A DNA stretch of 5,138 bases from Actinomycetes bacterium (GTDB taxonomy: Bacteria > Actinomycetota > Acidimicrobiia > Acidimicrobiales > Acidimicrobiaceae). The notes under the pieces were generated by a model, which saw nothing but the letters and a program-made list of their open reading frames with translations, ran no database searches and was not told where the DNA came from. How positions within the stretch are numbered: the first letter of the stretch is position 1; every line of letters begins with the position of its first letter. Below, one piece after another: positions 1 to 5,138 of the stretch. Location of the stretch: NCBI GenBank assembly GCA_021790495.1, contig JAJYGZ010000313.1, forward strand, positions 1 to 5,138, in the 5' to 3' direction. A program made the translations under genes and the position numbers.

Positions 1-43
1 ATCTCATGTCAATAGCGCTCTCGCCTGGGAACTGGTTAGCATC

Positions 44-1366
44 TTGAGAGTGCCGCAACTTTCGAGCTTGGGCAAGATCCCCAGAAAAACCGCAGCTTGG
101 ACTTCGCGATACTTCGATGTGGGTTCCCGCCTCGGACCGATCCGGCGTATCCACGCGCTGTCGACGTTTGGCGACATCTTCACCACCGTCGCGCTGGCCG
201 GGTCGCTCTTCTTTTCGATAAGCCCTACCGCCGCGCGATCCAAGATTACGCTCTATCTGCTGCTTACGGTCGCGCCATTTGGAATAGTGGCACCGTTCTT
301 AGGCCCAATTCTCGACCGAAACCGCAATGCTCGGAAGGCCATTATGGCGGGGTCCTTTCTGGTCCGAAGCGTCCTGATGTTCGCGATGTCATTTGACCTC
401 AAGAGCCTGCTGCTCTTCCCCGAGGCATTTGTCGTACTCATCGCTTCCAAGACCTACTTGGTCGCAAAAGCTGCCATAGTTCCCGAACTCGTCGACGCAG
501 CTCGCGCCCGTCCCACCTCGCGGTGGATGTCAAGGAGATCAAAGCCGAGGTCGTCGATGAACCCCGCCTTGGTGGGGGTGAATTCCGAAATATCGCTACT
601 CGGCGCGGTAGCCGGCTTTGGCGGCGGCGTCGTGGGGGCTGTCATTTTGAAGACTCCCCACCTCGGCGCACCCTGGGTGTTGCGAATCGCCATAGTCATA
701 TTCGCGCTCGGCGCGACGCAGCTTCGCCACCTTAAAACCAAGCGTTCCCCCAAACCGCCCGACCCGCTATCGAACCAAAAACCTCTCGAGCAGCCCGAAG
801 AGATTCCAGCCCAGCGCTCGCCACAATCTGTTCTCCTCGCAGCCGCGGCGATGTCGGTCCTGCGCGGATCGGTCGGCTTTTTCACCTTCTTCATCGCCTT
901 CAACTTGCGCAGAGGCCACGCCCCGACCTATTACTTCGGACTGGTTCTGGCCGCCTCGGCGATCGGTTCAGCACTTGCGACCGCATTGACTCCCAAGATC
1001 CGGCGATGGCTCATCGAGGAGACTCTCCTTGTCTATGCCCTTGTTCTTGAAGCCGCCCTGGGAGTCGTCGGAGCCGCGGTGGGAGGCCGCGGCATCGAAA
1101 TCGCTCTGGCGGCGACGATCGGGTTTGTGGCATCTTCTGGCAAATTGGCATTTGACTCACTCGTCCAGTACAACATTGAGCCCGAATTCCAGGGTCGCGC
1201 GTTCTCCCGCTTTGAGACAAGGTTCCAAATCGCCTGGGTATTCGGAGGATTAATTCCCACCATCGTGGTCCTTCCTTTGGCGGCAGGAGACCTCACCCTC
1301 GCCTTCACCGCCATTGTCGCCGCATCATCGTTTTCGGCCGGCCGACGCGCCATGCGGGTGGCTTAG
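44..1366 (+). CDS. Major facilitator superfamily (MFS) permease, 5' end possibly outside window
   Basis: Predicted inner-membrane secondary transporter; the substrate cannot be told from sequence. Numbering from the TTG at 44 (440 aa), about 12 hydrophobic segments can be traced: six in residues 40-228, a hydrophilic Pro/Lys/Glu-rich central loop at about 229-262, then six more to about 430. The loop after helix 2 (GPILDRNRNARKA, about 87-99) matches MFS motif A, G-x3-D-R-x-x-R-[KR]. Near the C-terminus, GRAFSRFETRFQIAWVFGG (about 384-402) resembles a stretch I recall from actinobacterial MFS proteins. The frame has no stop before base 2, and the TTG at 44 has no Shine-Dalgarno, so the true start may lie upstream or at a later TTG/GTG (68, 119); homology-like sequence begins near residue 31. 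An Arg-rich segment at residues 151-172 looks inserted between helices 4 and 5. It converges with the leftward genes. The MFS call is firm; an efflux role is only a guess. Confidence 0.85.
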   Translation: MRVPQLSSLGKIPRKTAAWTSRYFDVGSRLGPIRRIHALSTFGDIFTTVALAGSLFFSISPTAARSKITLYLLLTVAPFGIVAPFLGPILDRNRNARKAIMAGSFLVRSVLMFAMSFDLKSLLLFPEAFVVLIASKTYLVAKAAIVPELVDAARARPTSRWMSRRSKPRSSMNPALVGVNSEISLLGAVAGFGGGVVGAVILKTPHLGAPWVLRIAIVIFALGATQLRHLKTKRSPKPPDPLSNQKPLEQPEEIPAQRSPQSVLLAAAAMSVLRGSVGFFTFFIAFNLRRGHAPTYYFGLVLAASAIGSALATALTPKIRRWLIEETLLVYALVLEAALGVVGAAVGGRGIEIALAATIGFVASSGKLAFDSLVQYNIEPEFQGRAFSRFETRFQIAWVFGGLIPTIVVLPLAAGDLTLAFTAIVAASSFSAGRRAMRVA

Positions 1367-1545
1367 GTCACCCAGCTCAAGGATCTCCGGCCCTGAATAC
1401 CCTTGTGGCCCTCACCGAGCGGCGCGACAATCTTCGCACCACGAGCCAGGGCAATTTCGAACCGGGTACCCAAAGACAAAGAGCTAACCGATTGCTCTAA
1501 AGAGTGCCCCACCATCGCGCTCAAAAATACAAGGGCACCCGGCAA
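1363..1545 (-). CDS. Doubtful small ORF, 60 aa, unknown function
   Basis: I do not recognise this protein. The frame starts at a TTG preceded by AGGGAG four bases upstream (about 1550-1555) and stops four bases inside the 3' end of the convergent permease gene. Its composition is balanced and codon choice looks coding-like: hydrophobic near the N-terminus (LPGALVFLSAMVGH), then a Ser/Leu-rich stretch, then LARGAKIVAPLGEGHKG. It lies 143 bases downstream of the aldo/keto reductase on the same strand, so it could be a third gene of that transcript or the remnant of a longer gene. The frame runs only about 14 codons further upstream before a stop. If it is not real, bases 1367-1688 contain only the weak hairpin described separately and nothing else I can identify. 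Confidence 0.22.
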   Translation of the reverse strand: MPGALVFLSAMVGHSLEQSVSSLSLGTRFEIALARGAKIVAPLGEGHKGIQGRRSLSWVT

Positions 1546-1652
1546 GAATCTCCCTGGCGGCCCGCGTCGACCTCGCTCATGGAGTCATTCCCGGCCAAGG
1601 TTGCCTTCGACCTTCTCTCTATCACTCAACTCGGGCGCTAGAATCGGCTCTG

Positions 1653-1685
1653 GGCCCGCAGGCGCGCATCGAGTCGGGCTTTTTT
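1653..1685 (+). terminator. Possible intrinsic terminator, rightward, weak
   Basis: GCCCG (1654-1658) can pair with CGGGC (1675-1679) and is followed directly by six T (1680-1685). The stem is only five pairs plus a possible G-U, and the loop is 16 bases. An alternative stem, ACTCG (1629-1633) with CGAGT (1670-1674), supported by GCGC on both sides, would lie just before the CGGGC and T tract. The orientation fits transcripts arriving from the permease gene, although its stop is nearly 290 bases away. It ends three bases before the stop codon of the convergent reductase. Confidence 0.4.
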
Positions 1686-1688
1686 CGG

Positions 1689-2663
1689 CTATTGGGCACT
1701 TAGAGCGTCGGAAAGAGCGCCGAGCTCTGCGATCTTGGTCCGCGAAAGTCCCTTGAATACTTCGATGGCGCCGAGATTCTCGTTTAGTTGATCGAGCGAC
1801 GTCGCACCGGTGATCACCGTCGATACGTGCGGGTTGGAAAGACAAAACGCGATTGCCAGCTGCGAAGTAGTGCATCCAAGTTCGCCCGCCATCTCGGACA
1901 GTCGAGTAACAACGTGCGCCTTCTGCGCATCGCGGAGCACGTCGGCTACCCATCCGTATCCCGGAAGCGAAGCACGGGATCCTTCAGGTATCCCGTTGGC
2001 ATACTTGCCGCTTAGCACTCCCGATGATAACGGCGACCAGGTAGTGAGACCGATTCCAAAATCGGCGTACAAGTCCCGATACTCCACCTCGACGCGATGA
2101 CGATGCAGCAAGTTGTACTGAGGCTGTTCGGTAACGGGCGGATGAAGATGGTGTCGATCGGCAACGAGATATGCCTGGCGAATCTCGGCGGCAGACCACT
2201 CCGAGACTCCCCAATAAAGCGCCTTATGCCGGGAAATCATGTCGCTCATCGCGCGAACGGTCTCTTCGATTGGGGTCTCGGGATCGCTCCGGTGACAATA
2301 GACAATGTCGACATATCGCAGGCCCAATCGATCGAGAGATTCGTCAATCGCCTCAAGCAGGTACTTGCGATTGAGCGTATTCTGAGTATTGACGCCCGGG
2401 TGGATGCCCCAGAAAAACTTTGTCGAAACCAGGAAGGAGTGTCTGGGCCACGACAACTTCCGAAGCGCGGCTCCCATCAGTTCCTCTGACAATCCCGCCG
2501 CGTACACCTCTGCGTTGTCAAAAAAGTTCACCCCAGCGTTATAGGCGCCGCGCATGATCGCGATTGCCGAGTCTTCGTCGACCTGGCCCCCGAATGTCAC
2601 CCAGGAGCCCAGCGAAAGAGCCGAAACTTTTATACCGCTCTGTCCTAATCGGCGATACTCCAT
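1689..2663 (-). CDS. Aldo/keto reductase, potassium-channel beta-subunit-like group
   Basis: Cytosolic (beta/alpha)8-barrel oxidoreductase that should reduce aldehydes or ketones with NADPH; the natural substrate is unknown. The 324 residues match the usual full length. The opening MEYRRLGQSGIKVSALSLGSW is the standard first strand of the family. The catalytic tetrad is complete: Asp49 and Tyr54 in FFDNAEVY, Lys82 in STKFFWG, His124 in VYCHR. Cofactor-site elements are visible: SEWS (154-157), EQPQYNLLHR (179-188), TTWSPLSSGVLSGKY (207-221) and the C-terminal ITGATSLDQLNENLGA (284-299). The WSPL segment, the NLLHR wording and the FFWG loop place it near the AKR6/Kv-beta-like enzymes rather than the aldose reductases. 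The ATG is preceded by a good ribosome binding site. It lies 83 bases downstream of the ATPase gene on the same strand. No channel or transporter partner is adjacent, so the group name implies structural relatedness only. Confidence 0.95.
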   Translation of the reverse strand: MEYRRLGQSGIKVSALSLGSWVTFGGQVDEDSAIAIMRGAYNAGVNFFDNAEVYAAGLSEELMGAALRKLSWPRHSFLVSTKFFWGIHPGVNTQNTLNRKYLLEAIDESLDRLGLRYVDIVYCHRSDPETPIEETVRAMSDMISRHKALYWGVSEWSAAEIRQAYLVADRHHLHPPVTEQPQYNLLHRHRVEVEYRDLYADFGIGLTTWSPLSSGVLSGKYANGIPEGSRASLPGYGWVADVLRDAQKAHVVTRLSEMAGELGCTTSQLAIAFCLSNPHVSTVITGATSLDQLNENLGAIEVFKGLSRTKIAELGALSDALSAQ

Positions 2664-2669
2664 AAATTG

Positions 2670-2681
2670 CCTCTCTCTCCT
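2670..2681 (-). promoter_or_regulatory. Ribosome binding site of the aldo/keto reductase
   Basis: On the minus strand AGGAGAGAGAGG ends six bases before the ATG at 2663. It is the clearest Shine-Dalgarno in the window and fixes the reductase start. The other starts here have weak or no such sequence. Confidence 0.75.
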
Positions 2682-2746
2682 GAGATCTTGATTGCTGCAC
2701 CCTTCTCGGCGCGTCCACCCGATGCATATAGCGACGCTCCCCCGAA

Positions 2747-3538
2747 CTAACTCGCGGCGAACGCCACATAGCGGCGTCCCAAGCGGCTGAGAGACACCTC
2801 AACGTCAAATAGGTCGCTCAACATCCTCGAGGTTAGTTTCTCCTCTATCTCTCCGGATCCGGCTAGCTTCCCGTCCTTGATTGCAACGATGAAGTTGAAG
2901 GACGGCGGAATCTCCTCGACGTGGTGGGTGACCATCGCTACTGTCATAGCGGGCTTATCTGAACACAAACGAGCGAGCCGACCGATAAATTCCTCGCGAG
3001 CTCCTAGATCCAATCCCGCCGTCGGCTCATCGAGCAGGAGTATCTCGGGGTCGGTAATCAGCGCCCGGGCAATTCCGACCTGCTGGCGCTCGCCCATGGA
3101 CAGCGTGTGAAGGCGCCGCGACGCTCGTGAAGCGAGCCCCGCCAAGTCCAACAACTGCATCGCCCTGACTCTATCGCCAGCGCTTGGCTTGATCCACCAT
3201 TGCGATAGAACCTGTCCGACTCCGCTTTGCACCGCCTCGGCGAGCGTCATGTCTTGATTGAGTTTTTCCAGCGTCGCACTCCCCCCAATCCCGATCCGCT
3301 GGCGCAGCATTCTCATGTCGCAATGGCCCAACTCTTCCCCCAGCAGGCACGCCCGGCCTGCACTCGGCCTTGAGGCGCCCGAGAGCAGGCTAAAGAGTGT
3401 GGTTTTACCGGCCCCGTTCTTTCCTATCAGTATCAAGCGTGCGCCTTTTGGGACTTCGAGCGAAACATCCTCGAGGAGATACTTGCCAGAAACGGTTACC
3501 GAGACGTGCTCGAAGCTGATTGCAAGATTGGAATTCAT
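2747..3538 (-). CDS. Stand-alone ABC ATP-binding protein, ModF-like type
   Basis: Single nucleotide-binding domain of an ABC protein, 263 residues from the ATG. Walker A is GKNGAGKTT (39-47), the signature loop LSMGERQQV (146-154, a variant of LSGGQ), Walker B EILLLDEPT with Glu171, the D-loop AGLD (174-177), and the H-switch VTHHVEEIPP (203-212). The doubled His followed by EEIP is what I recall from the ModF/YlmA-like group of orphan ATPases (COG1119 type). A glutamine is not evident at the usual Q-loop place (RIGIGGSATLEK, 81-92). No membrane-spanning or substrate-binding partner is encoded in the window, so it may work with a distant permease or outside transport. I chose the ATG at 3538 because the domain starts right after it (AISFEHVSV). 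A TTG at 3610 would add 24 residues in the same frame, and the frame is open back to 3700. It is probably the first gene of a transcript continuing into the reductase. Confidence 0.9.
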   Translation of the reverse strand: MNSNLAISFEHVSVTVSGKYLLEDVSLEVPKGARLILIGKNGAGKTTLFSLLSGASRPSAGRACLLGEELGHCDMRMLRQRIGIGGSATLEKLNQDMTLAEAVQSGVGQVLSQWWIKPSAGDRVRAMQLLDLAGLASRASRRLHTLSMGERQQVGIARALITDPEILLLDEPTAGLDLGAREEFIGRLARLCSDKPAMTVAMVTHHVEEIPPSFNFIVAIKDGKLAGSGEIEEKLTSRMLSDLFDVEVSLSRLGRRYVAFAAS

Positions 3539-3873
3539 GACCCATCCCGGTAAAAACTTGACTTTGAGAACCTTAGCGATGCGCGTCCCGAGGTCCTTCA
3601 GGCGATCCAAATCTCTAACATCTCCAACCGCTATCAGAACCGCGGCAAATTTAAGGGCTGGCCACGATCCGAGTTCTCGAATTGCGCTAGAAACTTGCTA
3701 AGTACTACCGCCGTCGGACATATCCCGGTCATAATGTAGCAAGGCGCCAAGAAGTTCGGTGGGCGCAGCAATCGGTTACTCCTGGGCAACACGGAATATT
3801 TTCCTAATTCTTGAAGAATTTATGAAAGTATTTCGTGGTATCTTCCGAATAACTACATAGTGGTAATTACAAG
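3539..3873. other. Divergent control region between the ABC ATPase and the diguanylate cyclase
   Basis: This 335-base stretch has no independent gene. The half nearest the ATPase (3539-3697) is an uninterrupted in-frame extension of that gene back to a TAG at 3700-3698. The half nearest the cyclase becomes AT-rich from about 3790. It contains the perfect palindrome at 3806-3820 and possible minus-10 boxes: TACATA at 3854-3859 on the plus strand, and TACATT (3738-3733) on the minus strand. Neither has a good minus-35 at standard spacing, so promoters are not called. No riboswitch, tRNA or small-RNA signature was recognised; in particular I saw no c-di-GMP riboswitch core. Confidence 0.6.
3806..3820. 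promoter_or_regulatory. Perfect 15-base palindrome, candidate operator
   Basis: AATTCTTGAAGAATT reads as a 7+1+7 inverted repeat with no mismatch. It lies 80 bases before the cyclase ATG and about 270 bases before the ATPase ATG. The loop is one base and there is no usable hairpin or T tract, so a dimeric DNA-binding protein site is likelier than an RNA element. The site contains TTGAAG, which could serve as a minus-35; TGGTAT (3836-3841) would then be a poor minus-10 at 19-base spacing. Nearby GAATATTTTC (3794-3803) and GAAAGTATTTC (3824-3834) flank it at similar distances as imperfect copies of a GAA-n-TTTC pattern. Confidence 0.4.
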
Positions 3874-3900
3874 TTGGCTGTCAAAAGCGCAGAAAACAAT

Positions 3901-4947
3901 ATGAGCAGTCCAGACGTTCTGGAAACAAATCACCCTCTTGGCCGCGCCTTCGGAGCGATCACGTCATCGGTTCAATTATTGCTCGACTACTTCGAGCTTG
4001 ACGGTGCCTTCCTCTTAGAACGGGCCATCTATTCCAAGGCCAAGGTCTCCGGGCGCATCATATTTTGCTTTGGACGGCCGTTCGGCTTTCGAGCGGGTGA
4101 TCAGGTCAGCGCCACGCTTAGAAGCCCCAAAACCGCTGGGACCGAGAATCGGTCCGCCCCGCGAAGCCCCTTTAAGTCAGCTGATATATTGCCTTCTCTG
4201 ATCTATCTCGCCGACAGCACCACCCCGGTCTGGCTTGAGGTATCGCGCCAGTTTCTTGTCGGACCCATCCGAGTTCTCTCGGCTCTCTCTGTTATACCTG
4301 ATTCGGCGGCGATGCCAGAACATCAATTGGTACTCTTTGATACCCGTCCCGCGAATTTCGCCTCGAGCCAGATCGGAGCGGCATTGATGGGGGTGGCGCC
4401 ACTGCTTGGAAAGGTCATCGAAGACTCACATGTCGCTTGGTATCGCGAGATGCAAACCTCCAGAGTCCTGAGCGAAGCTGAGCGTGATCCCCTCAGCGGG
4501 GTTTTGAACCGTTTCGGCTGGGAGCGGGCCCTTGCCACCTTCCGCCACATCGAAGCTGGCATCCAGTGCTCGGTGATCGCCTTTGACCTAGACAACTTGA
4601 AAGCGATAAACGACTCCGCCGGTCACGCCTCCGGAGACGCCTACATTCGCCGTTTCGGCGAGATCCTCGCGGCCACCTCTCGTCAAGGCGATATCCTTGC
4701 CAGAATCGGGGGCGATGAATTCGTTATGCTCGCTCCGCGCATGACGCCCGGAGCAGCGCGGGAGTTCTCCCATCGACTCGAATCCAAGCTTATTAGAGCC
4801 GGGGTTTCAGCCTCGGTCGGATATGCCTCGGGAATGACGCCAGTTCAGGTGGACACTCTACTGGCCGAGGCGGATCGCGTCATGTACCTCAACAAAAAGC
4901 GCAGAAAGAGCCTCGCGCTGGCTGATCTTCCGTTTAACGCCAGTTAA
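3901..4947 (+). CDS. Diguanylate cyclase, divergent GAF-like N-terminus plus GGDEF domain
   Basis: Cytoplasmic enzyme expected to make cyclic di-GMP from two GTP. From the ATG it has 348 residues and no membrane segment or signal peptide. The C-terminal GGDEF domain spans about 195-338 and begins with the typical DPLSGVLNR. Metal-site Asp229 lies in FDLDNLKAIND, guanine-contact candidates are Asn237 and Asp246 (HASGDAY), and the active site is an exact GGDEF at 270-274. The inhibitory I-site RxxD is present as RQGD (261-264), five residues before GGDEF, so product feedback is likely. Residues 10-180 look like a divergent GAF or similar sensor domain (AITSSVQLLLDYFELDGAFLL, then a second half ending in a helix LMGVAPLLGKVIEDS), joined by a helical linker; the ligand is unknown. 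A TTG at 3874 would add nine residues, and neither start has a Shine-Dalgarno. It is divergent from the ATPase and followed by a strong terminator, so it is probably monocistronic. Confidence 0.93.
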   Translation: MSSPDVLETNHPLGRAFGAITSSVQLLLDYFELDGAFLLERAIYSKAKVSGRIIFCFGRPFGFRAGDQVSATLRSPKTAGTENRSAPRSPFKSADILPSLIYLADSTTPVWLEVSRQFLVGPIRVLSALSVIPDSAAMPEHQLVLFDTRPANFASSQIGAALMGVAPLLGKVIEDSHVAWYREMQTSRVLSEAERDPLSGVLNRFGWERALATFRHIEAGIQCSVIAFDLDNLKAINDSAGHASGDAYIRRFGEILAATSRQGDILARIGGDEFVMLAPRMTPGAAREFSHRLESKLIRAGVSASVGYASGMTPVQVDTLLAEADRVMYLNKKRRKSLALADLPFNAS

Positions 4948-5027
4948 GGGACAACTCCGCTCCCTCGACCACGTCACCTCCGGACCCTCGATTCAGGCTT
5001 AGTTGCGCTCGCCGGGCAGCCCTAGGT

Positions 5028-5077
5028 GCTGGTTCCGATCTCCCTGTGATGAGATCGGAACCAGCTGAGTTCTTTTT
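5028..5077 (+). terminator. Strong intrinsic terminator after the diguanylate cyclase
   Basis: GCTGGTTCCGATCTC (5028-5042) pairs perfectly with GAGATCGGAACCAGC (5051-5065) around the eight-base loop CCTGTGAT, giving a 15-bp stem. Seven bases later comes a five-T run (5073-5077). The opposite strand lacks a T tract, so it works rightwards, ending the cyclase transcript 80 bases after its stop. Bases 4948-5027 and 5078-5138 contain nothing else I can call. Confidence 0.85.
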
Positions 5078-5138
5078 GTTTCGACAAGAGCCGCCGTTCT
5101 CATCCCAAAATGAACTCCTAACTACTCTCGGTGATTTC

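Noticed and set aside
454..903. Leftward 149-codon ORF opposite the permease
   Set aside because: It is a shadow of the permease. The composition (runs of Pro, Ser, Arg, Gly) is unlike a real protein, and the permease frame carries clear transmembrane segments and motif A.
1405..1480. A GGTTCGAA stretch on the minus strand resembling a tRNA T-loop
   Set aside because: The flanking bases do not form a T-stem, and there is no acceptor stem, D-arm or anticodon arm around it.
1403..1756. Rightward 117-codon ORF in the convergent gap, running into the reductase gene
   Set aside because: Its product is low-complexity Arg/Ser/Pro-rich, as expected of antisense to coding DNA. It overlaps the certain reductase gene and has no ribosome binding site.
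3258..3701. Rightward 147-codon ORF opposite the ABC ATPase
   Set aside because: It is antisense to Walker A and the upstream leader. The product has no recognisable domain and is Ser/Arg/Pro-rich.
3711..3740. Possible minus-10 boxes (CATAAT on plus, TACATT on minus) upstream of the ATPase
   Set aside because: No acceptable minus-35 hexamer lies at 16-18 bases on either strand, so a promoter call is not supported.
5118..5138. Leftward open codons entering from the right edge and ending at TAG (5120-5118)
   Set aside because: Only six codons are inside the window, too few to support a partial gene.

Overview
The window reads as a piece of a moderately GC-rich actinobacterial chromosome. The MFS permease and the ABC ATPase resemble families I associate with Actinomycetota, perhaps Acidimicrobiia-like lineages. 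That assignment rests on protein style only, because no rRNA or other marker gene is present. TTG starts and weak Shine-Dalgarno sequences recur.

Layout, left to right. (1) A 12-helix MFS permease runs rightwards from about base 44 to 1366; its frame is open to the left edge, so its true start may lie outside the window. (2) Bases 1367-1688 separate it from convergent genes. This stretch holds a doubtful 60-codon leftward ORF and a weak hairpin followed by T6, oriented for rightward transcripts. (3) Two leftward genes follow: an aldo/keto reductase of the potassium-channel-beta-like group (2663-1689), and upstream of it a stand-alone ABC ATPase of the ModF-like type (3538-2747). They are 83 bases apart and could be co-transcribed. 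(4) A divergent control region (3539-3873) contains a perfect 15-base palindrome in an AT-rich patch, plus an in-frame, protein-like open stretch ahead of the ATPase ATG. (5) A soluble diguanylate cyclase with a divergent, probably GAF-like N-terminus and an intact GGDEF active site and I-site runs rightwards (3901-4947). (6) A very strong intrinsic terminator (15-bp perfect stem plus T tract) lies at 5028-5077. The last 60 bases hold nothing I can call.

No common pathway is evident. The permease, the NADPH-linked reductase, the orphan ATPase and the c-di-GMP synthase look like ordinary chromosomal accessory genes. I see no rRNA, tRNA, CRISPR, transposase, integrase, phage gene or toxin-antitoxin pair, and no convincing undescribed system. 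The points most worth a second look are the palindromic operator candidate between the ATPase and the cyclase, the coding-like leader ahead of the ATPase, and an arginine-rich insertion in the permease.
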